From contig QPMI01000622.1 of NCBI GenBank assembly GCA_004431415.1, forward strand, positions 62,001 through 126,000: a DNA stretch of 64,000 nucleotides, read 5' to 3'. This document shows positions 11,625 to 23,522 of this stretch, piece by piece (positions within the stretch are counted from its first letter, which is position 1; every line of letters starts with the position of its first letter). A program made the translations under genes and the position numbers. Source of the DNA: Cyanophora paradoxa (taxonomy: Eukaryota > Glaucocystophyceae > Cyanophorales > Cyanophoraceae). A model generated the notes under the pieces. It worked only from the letters and a program-made list of their open reading frames with translations. It was not told the origin of the DNA and did no database searches.

Positions 11625-14600
11625 ATGGAAGCGCGCCGGGCGCGCGCCGCGGCCGCGACGCGGCTGCGGCCGCTCGTGCGGGATGCGCGCAGCCAGATTG
11701 CCGTCGTCGAATCGTCCGCCAGCGCCGCAGCGGTCCTGCGAGCGCTCTTGCCGCTTGCGGGCGTCCAACCTGGGAGCAGCAGCCCCGTCGAGGTGCGCCC
11801 AATGCTGTAAAGCATGCGTGCACCTCGGCGACGTGGGCGGGGTCGCGCAGGGGCCGGTGGCGACGCTGGCGGAGGACGTACGCCGCGCGGTGGGCGAGCT
11901 GGGGCGCGAGGCGGCGTCGGAGGCGTTCTTCGAGTGCATCTTCCCTTCTTTTGCGGCGTTCCTGCTGAAGGACTTCAGCGCCGCATGGCTCCCGTCGCTC
12001 CCCGAGAGCGAGCGCGCCCTCTGCTTCGACAGGTCTGCCGGGGCGCGCCGCAGCCCCCGGGAGGGGCCGACGGGGCGGCAGCTTCTTCAACCTGGCGCCG
12101 GCGTCGGCGGCGTTCGCGGCGCTGGCGGAGGGCGTGCGGGAGGCGCCGGAGGACTCGGCGGCGCTCTCGGCGGTGGTGCGGCTGCTGGAGCCCTTCGCGG
12201 ACGGCGCGGCGTGGCGGCGGCCGCGGCTGTGCGACCTCTGCGCGGAGCAGACTTCCATCGACGCCCGCGACGCCGCCCGCCGCGCCCCGCGCCTCCTCCG
12301 CCCCGAGCAGTCCGACCTCGCCCAGGCCCGCCCCGCCCCGCCCGCCCCCTCCCCGCTTCGCCTCCCGCCCGCGCTGACGCCCCGCCCCCATCAGCTCGTG
12401 ATCTCCCTCCCCGACCGCCTCTCCAACCGCCTCAGGGGACCCCGCCCCGCTCCCTCGAGCCGCGGTCCCCTCAGTCCTTCCGCCCGCCCGCGCCCCGCGC
12501 CGCTGAGCCCGCCCCAGGGCGTACGCCGCCGCGGTGCTGGACGCCTGCCTCTCGGTGTGCGGGGCGGGCGGCGGGGGCGCCGAGGAGGCCGCCGGCGCTC
12601 CCCGCCCCTCAGCTTCGCCGGCGAGCTCGCGGGGCGCCTCTGCCGGGCCGGCCACGCCGGTGCGCCCTCGCCGGCGCCTCCCCCGCGAGGGGCGCTGGTG
12701 AGCGGGGTGCAGGGGCGCTGCGGGTGGAGGCGGGGCGGGAAGAGCGGCTGGGCGAGCTCCTCCGCTGGCTCCCCGACGCCGCCCTCCCCGCGCCCTCCCC
12801 GCCCTCGCCGCCTCCGCCCGCCCGACGGCGAGGGCGCACTCGCCGCCGTGCTGCGGCCCGTGCTCGAGGCGAGCCCCGCGGCGCGCCACGCCGCCTCGAG
12901 CGCCTGCCTGCGCGCCCCCGCGATGCCCCTCCCCGCCCTCGCCCGCCTCGTCAGGCCCGCCCCGCCCGCCCCCGCCGCCCCGCCCCGCGAGTCCGACGGG
13001 GCGGCAGGTGCCTCGCGCGGGACGAGCTCGCCGCCATCCCCGCCGAGGGCGCCCCCGCCCGCCTCCCCGCCGGCCCGCCCCGCCCCCGCCCCCGCCCCGC
13101 CTCCGTGGCCGACGCTGCGCAGGGACGCCGGCGCTGCTGGCGGCGGCGGTGGGGACGCTGGCGGGCCTCTGGGGCGACCCCGAGTTCGCCCGCGCCGCGC
13201 CCCCGCCCACCAGAAGTGTCCGCCCGCCCCCCGCCAGCACCCCGCCGGCCCCGCCCCGCCGCCTCGCGCCCGGCGCAGGCTGAGGGGCGGCAGACGTGTT
13301 CTGGGGCCTGCGGGAGGCGCTGCGGGCGTTCCGCTTCGGGCGGGCGGCGCTCGAGGCCACGGGGCCGTCCCGCGGCTCCTCGCCGGCGTCCAGGCCCGCC
13401 TCGAGAGCCCCGACGGCGCCCCCGCGAGCAGGCCATGGCGCGCCGCCCCCGCCCCGCCCCGCCCCTGCCCCGCTCCGGCGCGAGAGCTGAGGGTGCGGGG
13501 CAGCGGGTGGCGGAGCTGGTGTCGCACGTGCTGGACCCCGCCAACCCCCTCTCCTTCGACGAGGCGGAGGAGGCGGAGGCCGCCGAGGCCGCGGAGGCGG
13601 GGGCGGGGCCGCGGGGCCGGCCTCGCAGGCGGGGCCGGCCTCGCCGGCCGCCATCGGGGCCGGCGAGGAGGAGGACGGCCTCAGGGCCTACGACCTCGCC
13701 GAGCCGCCCACGCGCGCCGAGCGCCGCCGCGCGCCCCAGTGCGCTCCCCTCCGCCCCGGCCCCGCGCCCCGCCCCCGCCCCGGCGAGTGGCGGCAGGTAC
13801 GTGGGGGACCTGCTGCGCGGGCTGCAGGCGACCCGCCCCGAGGAGTGGGACGCCCTCGAGGCCGCCCTGCTCGCCGCCGAGGGCCTCCTGCGCGCCCCCG
13901 CGCCCCCGCCTCGCCTCCCCGAGACCGCCCCCGCCCTCGCCCGCGCCCTCATCCACGCCCCGACATCGACAGGCGCCCCGCCCCCGCCTGCCACCCGCCG
14001 CCGGCGCGTGCTCTCTGAGGGGCGGGGCGGGCAGGCCGGGCTGCGCGGCGGCGCGCCTGCGCTTCCTGGTGGCCCTCGTGGCGCGCTGCCCCGAGGAGGC
14101 CGTCCCGTGCGCGGCCCCGCACCCTCGCCCCTCCGTCGACGACGGGCGGGGGCGGCGCGGGCGCAGGGAGCTCGCCTCGCTCTTCTACTCGGAGGCCGTC
14201 ACGACGGGCGCCCGCCTCGAGATCCTCGACTGCCTCGCCGCCGCCGCCGAGGAGCTCGCCGCCGCCCCCGCCCTTCCCTCCGCCCCGCCCCGGCCCCCTC
14301 CGCCTCCGCCGCCGCCCTGCCGGCTGGGGCGGGGCCTCCCCTGCGGAGCTCGTCGCACAGCGCCTCGAGGCCAAGACCCGCCGGTCCCGCCCGCCCCGCC
14401 CCGCCCCGAGCCCCTCCGCCGCCGCCGCCCCGCTCGAGCCGGCCCTCCGCGCAGCTTCGGGCGGGGCCCCACGCGCCCGGCCCCCTCCCCGCACCGCAAC
14501 AGGCCCGCCCCGTCGCCCCGCCGCCGCCGCCTGCCTCGCGACCCTCCCACAGGTTCTCGCCGCTGCTGCCCCTCTTCTTCTACTCCATCCTCTCCGACTA

Positions 14601-15201
14601 CGACCGCGCCCGGTGCGCTCGCTCCCCTCCGACGCCCCCCACGCGCCCCTTGGGCGAGGCTGGCTGCGGTGCAGGGCGCACGTGCGGCTGCTGGGGGAGG
14701 ACCACGTGCTCCTCGCCCGCCTCCTCCACGCCCTCGGCACCTTCCTCGAGCTCGCCGCGCCCTCCTGCCCCCTCCAGGCGCCCCGCCCCCCGCCCCCCGC
14801 CCCGCCCCGCCCCCGCCTCCCCGTGACGGGCGTGCAGGACGGGGCGGGGGCGGGGGCGGCGGTGCTGCAGCTGGCGTGGGCGCTGCGGCTGCACGGGGAG
14901 GCCCCCGTGCGGCGCTCCCTGCTCTACGCCGCGGCCGCCGCCCTCGCGCTGCCCCCGCCGCCCTCCTCCCCGCCCGCGCCCCGAGCTCGCCGCTCTTCGG
15001 GTGCCCCGCCGCGCCCCCACCCCCGCCCCGCCCCTCCTCCCCGCCCTGAGCGCCCGCGCCCCGCAGGAGTGGCTGGTGGAGGCGGCGGAGGGGGACCCCG
15101 ACCCCCTCGCCCGCGCCCTCGCCGCCGCCGCCCTCCGCGCCATGCTCCACCTCCTCGAGGCGGGGGGGTACGCCCCCAGCGACCCCCGCGCCCTCCCCTA
15201 G
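11625..15201 (+). CDS. TELO2: TELO2/Tel2 homologue, TTT-complex subunit
   Basis: Tel2 is part of the TTT co-chaperone that matures PI3K-like kinases such as TOR, ATM and ATR. The best start is ATG 11625 (MEARRARAAAATRL), followed by an intron and the exon 'GPVATLAEDVRRAVGELG'. 'QLVISLPDRLSNRL' near 12390-12430 matches the conserved Tel2 'SLPDRxxNxL' motif. The C-terminus is diagnostic: 'FSPLLPLFFYSILSDYDR' (about 14553-14610), 'RLLGEDHVLLARLLHALG' (about 14687-14735), 'AAVLQLAWALRLHGEAPVR' (about 14855-14910) and the end 'EWLVEAAEGDPDPLARALA' (about 15067-15125). Length after splicing looks normal for the family. The middle third is low-complexity GC-rich sequence with many C-rich introns, where exon edges are uncertain. 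Confidence 0.8.
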
Positions 15202-15658
15202 CCCCCGCGGCCGCGTGCGCACGCCGCGCTGCAGCTGCCCCCGCCTGCGCATGTTCGTGTGCTTGCTCTTGGTGCCAATTATCAATTCGAATCCGATTGC
15301 GAAAGGCAACTTGCAAACTGTTACACGGTGCGAATTTGCAGGAAGAAAGGACCGGTTTGACTACGAGGCTATATAACCACATACTGTATCTGAATCCGCT
15401 TTCAAGAAACTCACTGTCGTTAAAAACGTATTGCTCGTCAAGGAAGACTGCTTTCAAGAAACTTAACTGTGAAATTAGGCATGAACTGTAATACTGCAGG
15501 ATGGAAAGAACTCAAGCATAGGATACAAACACGTGCACTGCATCTGCATCGACATCACGCGATGGCAGAATGGCATACGCGCCCTGCCGGCCGCAGGGCG
15601 CCACCGCAGACAAAGGAAGAGGGAGAGGAGAGGAGGGCGGGGCGGGGGCGGCGGCGGC
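15202..15658. other. Convergent intergenic region, TELO2 to membrane gene
   Basis: AT-richer 3' region (about 15270-15560) between two converging genes. A partial direct repeat 'TTTCAAGAAACT' occurs near 15400 and 15450. No coding or RNA gene seen. Confidence 0.45.
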
Positions 15659-17408
15659 TCAGGCGTCGTCGAGGGCGGAGAGGTCGAGGTCGAGGTCCGG
15701 GCCGCCGTCCGCCCCCTCCACCCCGAACCCGACCCCGTCCATCGCGTCCATCCCCATGTCCCCGACTACGACGCCCCGCTGCTGCCCGGCAGTGCCGGCC
15801 GTCGCCGCCTCCTTGCTCTGCTGCGCCCGCACCTCCCGCGCGTACGCCGCCGTAGAGAGCCCCGCGTTCAGCACCCCTGCCGCCCCCTCGCGTCGGGACC
15901 CGCAGGGGCGGGCGGGGCGGGGCGGGGGGCGGGGGCGGACCGGCCCAGAGGGCGCCGTTGAGGGCGGCGTGCTGCACGGCGGCGAGGCTCGCCGCCGGCT
16001 CGGCCGCCGCCACCGCCCCCGCCACGATCCCCGAGCCCAGCGCCGCCCCAGCACCTGCCGCCCCGTCAGCGGGGCGCGAGGGCGGGGCGGCGGGGCGGGC
16101 GGACGGGCCTTGAAGGCGTAGCGGGCGGCGACCTCGCGGCCGGCGAGGGCGGCCTGCAGGCGCGAGTCCCGCCCCGCGTGCACCGCCGCCGTCGCCGCCA
16201 TCGCCGGCGCCCTGCCGCCGCGTGGGCCCGGGCGGGGGCGCTGGGGCGGCGCTGGGGCGGACATGTGGAGGAGGACGTGGAGGCCCGCGATGCCGCCGGC
16301 CAGCGACCCCGAGCCTGCCGCCCCCTCGCACGCGCCCCGCTGCCGCGCGGCGCGGGGCGGGGGGCGGGGCGGACGAAGGCGAGGCCGGTGGCGCGGAGGA
16401 CGGGCTGCCCCAGCAGCGTGCTCGTCGCCAGCGCCCGCACCGCGAACGACTGCCCCGCGCGCCCCGTCAGGCGGCCCCGGGCGGGGCTGCGCGCGGGCGG
16501 CCGTGCCTGGGCGGTGATGAGGACGGGCCCCGCGCGGCCGAAGCGCGCCGTCGTGAAGGCCCGCACGGCGAGCAGCGTCGAGCCGCCCGCCGCCACCCCC
16601 GCCAGCGCCCCCGCAACCTGGCCCCGCCCCGCCCGCCTCAGGCCTGCCGCCGGCCGCCGGCCGCCGGCGCGGGGCGGACCATGCGGCGCTGGTAGGCGGC
16701 CCAGTCGGAGGCGCGGCTCCCGTCCTTCGGGCGGACCGCCGCGACGGCGTGGTCTGTGGGCGGCGTCGGCGGGGGGCGCGGGCGGCTCCCGCGTGTCGGG
16801 GCGCGCGCACTGAGCCCCGCCACTCCGGAGGCGATGACGGCGCCGCCCAGCACGGGCCCCGAGACGCGCCCGAGCGTGACTGCCCCGCACGCAACTCAGG
16901 CCCCCGCCGCTGCGGCGGGAGCAGGCGCGCTTACCTGCGGCTCCTACTCCAGCCACGATGAGACCTGCGTAGACGGCTTAGCGCCGGCCGAGCGCGGCGG
17001 GAGCGGTGACGTGGACGTACTTCCTGCGATTAGCTTCTGGGCTTCGCGGTCGCGGCCGACGGGGACCAAATCGATGAGCGCGAGCCTCCACTGGGCCAAC
17101 GCGCGCTCGGCGGTCTCGATGGTATTCCGGCGCAGGGCCTGGACCAGTTCCTCCAAGGTCGGGAGGTCGAGGTTGAGCGGCAGAGTGCGAGGCGCCTGAA
17201 GCTGTGCGCTCTCCGGATCCCCGCTGTCCGCGTTGGCCTTTACCGCCATGCCTTCCAGAGTGCTCGCGCGCGCCTCCCGCGCTTTTTGAGATGGACAAGC
17301 TTTCAACGGCAACTTCGAAGGGTCAACGCCGTTGGGAGAAGGGAGAAGCGGCAGGCTACCCGAGCTAGGCTCACAGCTGGAGCGAGAAAGCGCACGCGTG
17401 CGGTACAC
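15659..17408 (-). CDS. Unknown multi-pass membrane protein
   Basis: I do not recognise the family. The open frame starts at 17408 (MYRTRALSRSS), with an internal Met at 17249 (MAVKANADSGD) as an alternative; the first 50 residues are basic and Ser-rich and could be a transit peptide. 'LPTLEELVQALRRNTI' then 'QWRLALIDLVPVGRDREAQ' form a helical soluble part. A 30-nt exon with LIVAGVGAA (about 16950) and 'GPVLGGAVIASGVAGL' (about 16820-16870) give a hydrophobic Gly/Ala-rich segment. More follow: 'VAGGSTLLAVRAFT', 'SLAGGIAGLHVLLHM', 'GSGIVAGAVAAAEPAASLA'. A Lys/Asp-containing loop 'VRPKDGSRASDWAAYQRRM' separates the first two. The acidic tail is 'DLDLDLSALDDA'. A glycine-rich packing style recalls small organelle inner-membrane proteins, but that is only an impression. 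Confidence 0.55.
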
Positions 17409-17639
17409 GCTTAATTATAAGCTTGCAGCTGGCAGCTGCTCGAGACAGTCATTTCATCCAATTTCGGGAATTCCGGTCCGGCGTACAGCATTCAGCACCC
17501 GTTGTAGCCAGTAGCGGCCGCGGGACCCGGCAACCGCAATGGCGCTCAATTCTAGGACGCCACTCAGGGCTGTCTTTGAGCCAGCCGCCGCAGAAGGGGT
17601 GAGCGGCGCGGGGCGGCGCGGGGCGGACCGACGCGGCAA

Positions 17640-18555
17640 CAGTTATCGATATCGATGTTGCGATTACGATGCTTGCGATTACGACCGGTGCTTGCGATTT
17701 CAAGTTTCAGCTACGATGCTTGCGATTACGATTTCAGCTACGATATCGACGTTGCGCACAGCGGTACGCGTTTGTATGGGCCCATAGACTTGGAAGAATT
17801 AACGCTTGGTGGTTAGAATTAAAAGCGGTAAGTTTGTTACGTCTACACGTAATTGGTAAGCTCGGAACTTGGACTTGACAATTTTGCGTACCCCCCTTAG
17901 CTGCCATAGGTTGGACTTCGCCGCGGCGCAACGGGCGCAAACCGGGTCCCTGGATCTACAAAAAATAGCGCCCGCCTACAAAACTAAGGTAGATAGATGC
18001 TAGATGAGCACAACGGCGCGCTCGCGGCGCATTTGGCACGTTTGTTTTCAAGTTCCCACGTTGCGACGGTTCCCGGCCGGTCTAGTTTGCAGCTGGCACA
18101 ACGGTCAAGTTGAAAAAAAGGCGAGAAAACTTTTGAGTTTCCATTAGCTATTAAGTTAATACTGGCTATACGTGATCACCAAGATATGGTAAATCTAAGT
18201 TCCGCGATCGCCAAGAATTAACCTTCCATGTCTATGGCGCCATACAAACGCGTATCGCTGTGGCGATTACGATGCTTGCGATTACGACCGGTGCTTGCGA
18301 TTTCAAGTTTCAGCTACGATGCTTGCGATTACGATTTCAGCTACGATATCGACGTTGCGATTACGAGGTTGCGATTACGAGTGGGGTACCGGTGCTAGCG
18401 GTCGATGTTGCGATTACGATGCTTGCGATTACGACCGGTGCTTGCGATTTCAAGTTTCAGCTACGATGCTTGCGATTACGATTTCAGCTACGATATCGAC
18501 GTTGCGATTACGAGGTTGCGATTACGAGTGGGGTACCGGTGCTAGCGGTCGACAT
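17640..18555. repeat. GCGATTACGA repeat array with a MITE-like insertion
   Basis: Three long copies of a unit built from GCGATTACGA, TTTCAGCTACGAT and ACCGGTGCTTGCGATTTC start near 17650, 18258 and 18405. Copies 2 and 3 are tandem with a period close to 148 bp and end in GAGGTTGCGATTACGAG followed by TGGGGTACCGGTGCTAGCGG. Between copies 1 and 2 sits a 512-bp AT-rich segment with inverted ends. The 28.5 kb intron repeat shares the 16-mer GAGGTTGCGATTACGA. Confidence 0.85.
17754..18265. mobile_element. MITE-like element with inverted ends
   Basis: The left end (17754-17809) and right end (18209-18265) are inverted copies of each other, about 56 bp each and roughly 80 percent identical by eye. 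Both contain CCATACAAACGCGTA (or its complement), flanked on the outside by the GCGATTACGA array. The 400-bp interior is AT-rich and has no coding potential, which fits a non-autonomous DNA transposon. Target-site duplications were not resolved because the flanks are themselves repetitive. Confidence 0.5.
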
Positions 18556-18623
18556 CGCGCAGCGCTCGAACCGCCGCGACCGAGGCTGGTCGCTAGCTGC
18601 GGCGTGCGCGGCACCATACGGAG

Positions 18624-19237
18624 CTACTGCGTGGCCCCGGCTGCTATAGCTGCAGGGACTGTGGCGTGCGGTTGCAGCTGGGCCCCGGGCGCATCCGGCG
18701 ACGGCGGAGCGGCCTGCGCGCCGGTGGCCGTGTGCGCGCCGCCAGCCTCGCTCCCGCGGTCGGCCGCTGACCTGCGCGCCGGCGGGAGGCTCAGCGAGGC
18801 GCCTCGGTTGCTCTCTGGCGTTGTACCGTGGTGCACGGGGCGGCGCACCCTCGAGAGGCTTCGAGCTCCCGCTGGGCGCGCTCGTGGGCCTCGCGGACGC
18901 TCCTGTCTTTGCCGTCCAGGTAGACCTCCCGGGCGGCACTCTCGTGCTGTGCGAGGTGCCGCAGGGCGTCCTCGGCGGTCGTGCCCCCGAAGGCCGCGCC
19001 GCAGCGCGCGCATATGGCGAGGTGCGCGCCGCTGCGATCTCCTACCCCGTCGCTGGTTGCCCCGGGCTCGCTCATTTTTCGACGCTGCTCCAGCGTGAGA
19101 GGCGGCGAGAAGTCGGGAGCGGCGGAGCGCCGGCCGCGGGGTACGTCGCTTCCGCGAAACTCGACCGTCGCCCCGATGGATCGCGGCAGGAACTCGATCG
19201 TCGTCCTTGAGCGAGCTACCTTTCCGATCGAAGGCAT
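18624..19237 (-). CDS. Small C2H2 zinc-finger protein
   Basis: Short gene, probably two or three exons. The frame from 19237 (MPSIGKVARSRTTIEFL) runs into 'MSEPGATSDGVGDRSG' (Met near 19076), either of which could be the start; a GT donor at GGTACCCCGCG near 19142 allows an intron between them. One zinc finger is clear: 'CARCGAAF' followed by HLAQH (C-x2-C-x14-H-x3-H), then a charged helix with 'REAHERAQRELEASR'. After an intron the tail is Ala/Pro/Gln-rich and ends 'VPAAIAAGATQ'. A nucleic-acid or protein-binding role is inferred from the finger alone. Confidence 0.5.
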
Positions 19238-19423
19238 TCGACGGGCGCCGCTGGTTCTCGTGCGCGCTGGTGTGCGCGCTGGCCTGGCTTCGATTCGGCG
19301 GTTACTCCGGGCGAGGTGAGCCCGGGGCGATCCGCGGGCCTAGCGCCGCTCTCCGTGGTCTCCTGATTGGGAATTCACTGACGCGGGGCCTCGCGCCCCG
19401 CGCAGCCGAGTCTCGGGGTCTGA

Positions 19424-21381
19424 ATGAAGCCGATCCGCGGAGGCACGCGTACGGAGAAGCAGGAGGCGTCGAAGGGCGCGCCCGGGAGGCAGAGGCGCGG
19501 CGGCCGGGGGCGGAGGAAAGCAAGGGACGCCGCCGCGAAAGCCACCGAGGCCGCCGGCCCGAGCGCCGCGCGGTCCGGCGACGCTGGCGGCGGCGCCGCG
19601 GGCAGCGCCCCTCGCGGGGTGGAGGCCTGGGCCACGGCCGTAGAGACGCGGTGCGTCGCGCTTTGCCGGGCCACCGGCCGCCTCCTGTTCACACCCCAGA
19701 GAGCGCAGAGACTGCTTCGTGGTCCTCCGCAAGGCGGCCGGCGAGCGAACCGTCGATTGCGAGAGGCGCGTGCGGCGTTCGCTCGGAAAGAAGGCGCGTG
19801 CGCCTCGTCTCTGCGCCGCCGCCCCTTCCGAGCCCCTATTCGCAGCGCCCTGACCCCGCGCGCAGACGGGGGTGGCCAGCCCGCTCGACGAGGGCGTCGG
19901 GGGCGTGGTCGTGGTCGCCGTGGGGCGGGCTACGGCGCTGCTGCCGTGCGCGCTCCGCCGCCCGTCCGCCCGGCGCCACGGCGCGTGATCCCCCCTCCGC
20001 AGCGTCCTCAGCCCCGCCCAGACGTACCGCGTCGTCGTGCGGTCCGGCGGCGGCTCGTCTCTTCCCGCGACGGAGGGGCCGGGGCGCGGCCTGAGCCGCG
20101 GGTGCGCGGGAGCGGGCGCCTCGTCCACGACGGACGCCTTCGAGGCCGCTCTGAAGCGGCGGCTCAAGGATGCCGCTCTGGAGCGGCGGGCTCGAGGGGG
20201 TAGAGGCGCCGGCGGGGCGGGGGCGGAGGGGCCGGGGGGGGCCGAGCCGGAGGGGGCGGTGGCGATGGGTGCGGAGGGGGAGGAGGAGGAGGTCCTCGTC
20301 GTCACGGGTACGGAGGGGGGGGAGGAGGAGGGGGGGGAGGGTGCCTTCGTCGTCACCGTGGCCTGCCCGTGTCACGAGTTCGTCAGCTCCCTCGTGCGCG
20401 TACCCTGCCCCCGTCCCCCCGCCGCTCCCCGGGGCGCGATCCGTGCTGCGCAGAGTTCCGCCCTGCGTGATCTGGAGTGGGGGCTGGCGTCCCTGCTGCG
20501 CGTGAAATCGCACGGCTTCGGCCTGTCGGAGGCGGGGGCGTGGGGGGCCGAAGGGGCGGGGCCCATCGCCTGGCCGCCCGAGGCGGGCCTCCGCCACCTC
20601 CGGCGGGTGATCCTCGACTCGCGCGCCGACGCGAACGTGCTGGACAGGGGCGCTGCCCTGGTCGTCCGGCACGAGGCCGTCAGGCCCGCCCCGGGGCCGG
20701 CGCTCCCGTCGTTCCGGCGGGCGGCGGCGGGGGGGTCGACCCTGGAGCTGGCGCGGATCGCCGCCAGCGCCAGGCTCCACGGGTACGGGCTGGTGCCTCT
20801 GCGGGGGGCGGCGGACGAGCTCGTGGTGGTGGCGAGGAGGGCGCCGGCGGCGGCGGGCGGGGCGGGGGCCGCCGAGGAGCTGCTGGGCGTGGGCAGGATG
20901 GCCGGCGGGCCCCCCCGAACCGTCACCCTCGCTTGCAGGTGGTGCGTGGGCGGGGGCGCCCCCTCTCGCTTCTCCCGCCCCTCCGCCCCCTCTCTGACGG
21001 CCCCGGCGTGCAGGCGTCGGCCACCTCGTGCGCCCCGGGCGCGCCCCGGGTGGGCGCCCGCGCACGTCGAGCTCGAGTCCAGGGCGAGGGGCGCCCCGGG
21101 CCCCGAGGGGTTCGCCGTCGTCCCCGCCCCCGAGGGGCACGACTGCCTGTTCGACGCGCTCGCGCTGTGGGAGGCCCGGCAGGGCGCTGGACCCGGTGGG
21201 GGCCAGCCGCAGCCGCCCGCCGAGGGCGACGGGGGCCAGCCGCCCCCGGAGCAGAGCGAGGAGGTCTCTCAGGCCTCTCAGCTGCGCGCGCGCGTGGCGA
21301 AGTTCGTGGCGAGCGCGGAGGGCATCGAGCTGCTCCAGAAGCACAGGGTTTGCCCCCCCCCCCCCCCCCCTACCCGTTGCT

Positions 21382-21413
<32 letters not shown>

Positions 21414-22193
21414 TTGGCCTCCCGCTTGCCCTCCCGCGTTCGCCCCTCCGGTCCGCCCCGCCTCTCACGCTTTCCCCCGCGTGGGGGTCGCAGATGCTGA
21501 CGGCCGACCTGCGCGTCTACATGGGGCCGGGCGAGAAGATGCTTCCGGTGGGGGGGTACGCCACCCGCCTGGGGTCCGCTGATCCTGTGCGGGGCCCGGG
21601 GTTGATCATGGGAGGTGCGGCTCTCCCCTCTATCTCGGTGCAGGTCGCTCCCCTCGGGTTTGACCGCGCTGCAGGTCGGATCGTCCTCCTCGCCCTTTCG
21701 GAGATCTTCAAGGCGCCGCTGGTCGTGCACTTTGTGCGGCGCGGCGGCGGCTGGGACTCCCACGTCGTCGACGCGAAGGACCCTCCGCCGGCCCCCGAGG
21801 AGGGGGAGGAGGGGGAGGAGAAGGCGAAGATGGAGAAGAAGAAGGGGAAGAAGGCGGGGGGGAAGAAGGCGCGCCCCCCACGCACGTTCCGTGGCCGCGC
21901 CCGCGCCGCCGTGATCGCTCCCTCCGCAGGCCGCCGGGCCGAGGGGGCGTGGCGCCCTTCCAGCCCTCTCCGGATCCGGGCCGGGCCTCGCCGATGCATC
22001 CCCGGACCTCGTTACCGGCGACGCGCCGTCCGCCCCGGGGCCTGAGCCTGCAGGACCCGGGCCCGCCGTCCCCTCGGGGGCGCCCGGCCCCTCCGGCGTC
22101 GCGATCAACCTCCGCTTCCACCCCGGCAGCGTCATCCGGCCCCCCCACTACGACCTCCTCGTGGCGGGCCCCCGCGACGGCGGTGACGCGTAG
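19424..22193 (+). CDS. OTU-type cysteine protease (putative deubiquitinase)
   Basis: Spliced gene with a basic N-terminus (MKPIRGGTRTEKQEASKG; start uncertain), exons 'DCFVVLRKAAGERTVDC', 'SPLDEGVGGVVVVAVGRAT' and 'YRVVVRSGGGSS', and an acidic Glu/Gly-rich linker near 20270-20345. The catalytic nucleophile motif is 'EGHDCLFDALALW' (about 21135-21175), matching OTU 'GDGNCLFRA'. After an intron with a long poly-C tract come 'MLTADLRVYMGPGEKML', then 'IVLLALSEIFKAPLVVHFV' (about 21680-21740), and a Lys/Glu-rich insert (EKAKMEKKKGKKAGGKK). The last exon ends 'VIRPPHYDLLV' (about 22131-22163), carrying the expected catalytic His. Cys and His are present; the Asp partner is not assigned. The substrate is unknown, presumably ubiquitin chains. 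Same strand as, and 1.3 kb from, the Fanzor gene. Confidence 0.7.
21353..21413. repeat. Poly-C tracts in an OTU gene intron
   Basis: Two long C runs split by a TACCCGTTGCTT spacer sit directly after the donor GTTTG. They look like an extended polypyrimidine region; run lengths in such tracts are often unreliable in assemblies. Confidence 0.8.
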
Positions 22194-23522
22194 CGGGCCC
22201 CGCTGCACATGCACGTCTGTCTGCAGTGCATTTCGAATTAAATCGTCTGCGCATGCAGCTGTACTTATACGTGCGTGTGTGACGAGTTAATCATTGAATT
22301 ATCATTCAGTATGAGTCGGCCGCGGGAGAGAAGTCGAGAGAGATCGATATCGATGCCACATATATGTCGCACGAGCATGCATGTGATGAATTCGGACCTA
22401 CGTGTATAGCTATATATATACTACCGTACTATATATATAATGCCGTCTGCCGGCGTATTAGGTAAAGCTTATAATTATAATCAGCTATACCTGCTAGGCT
22501 GAAACTCGAGCTTCGGAAGTTCGAACAAGCGAGTCCCTGCGGAGCAGGAGTGGCCTTGGGTCTTGGGGCTTCAAGGCGTGAGGGTGGCAGCTCTTTGTTT
22601 TTAAATTGGGGCCCGCAACCGCGCGCGGTTACGGGGGAGGGGGGAGGACAAATAGGGGGTCCACTCGGCAAGGGTACCCACTCAAGTGAGAGGGTACAGA
22701 ATTGTGCTGCAAGGGTACAGATATCAATGCGGGGCCCAATCGGCCGCAGTTGTACCGAGTACAGTCCCCGAGAGGCCCATTGGTCGTTTCAGCCGAATGA
22801 AAACGACTTTCGGGCAAGTTTCGAATTTCGGCGCTTTTTAAAAAAACTTTGGAGGTGGTTAATAATTATCTATGAATCATTCGAATGTAATTCGCAGTAA
22901 TAAGGCTCTGTCTAAATTGTTTATTTTGATAATCTTTAAACTAACGCATCAAGTATATTCAAAACCCACCTCGTGGCACACAACGACTCTGTCTCATACA
23001 AATTTGCTGGCCGGCCACGTGGCGCTACGTTAATTTGGAAACTATTTCCTAGCGAATGAGGTACGGTCTCTTGAAAATAATAATTTTCAAATTTCGACTT
23101 GGAAGGCCAATGTGATTTGCGCTTTCTATTTTTTTCCGGGAAAATGCTTTTCTGTGCTTTTCGACGTGCTGTTACTGCCCATTAGAGGCCTCTCATAGGA
23201 AAACGGGCCGGACCATCGTGCTCCCCAGGGTCTAAAATGGGGTAGTAGGTGTCCTCAAATATACGAATTTCGCTTTCTAAAATTTGTGACAAGATACCAA
23301 CAGACCTAAGGGCCTCTCCTTTCCCCAAGGCCGATCTGCAGGCCTAGCGCTAGCTGCAGGCCCAGCTGCAGGCAGGTGCCAGGGGTCTGGGTTGGGGGTA
23401 CGTCTTCGCCGCCGGTTCGCTTCGCAGCGGCGCGCCGATCGGGTTTCGAGACTTCGCGCGCAGCGCGGAAACGAAACGTAGGGGCACCTTTCATCGGCGA
23501 AAACCGTAGCGGCGCCGCTCCG
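22194..23522. other. AT-rich intergenic region, OTU to Fanzor
   Basis: Markedly AT-richer than its surroundings, especially 22220-22500 and 22800-23290. It contains short palindromes such as GAGATCGATATCGATG near 22343 and runs of TATATATA near 22410-22440. About 23330-23385 has a cluster of CTGCAGG motifs and GCGCTAGC-type palindromes. No exon is convincing. It could hold the Fanzor promoter and, if the Fanzor is mobile, its left end. Confidence 0.4.

Noticed and set aside
12950-14830. Long open frames on all strands in the TELO2 middle, and likewise across VPS13
   Set aside because: GC-rich sequence lacks stop codons; these frames have Arg/Pro/Ala composition with no motif and cross real exons and C-rich introns.
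18624-19237. C2H2 protein as transposase of the MITE-like element
   Set aside because: It has one zinc finger and a short charged helix, with no DDE or other transposase domain.
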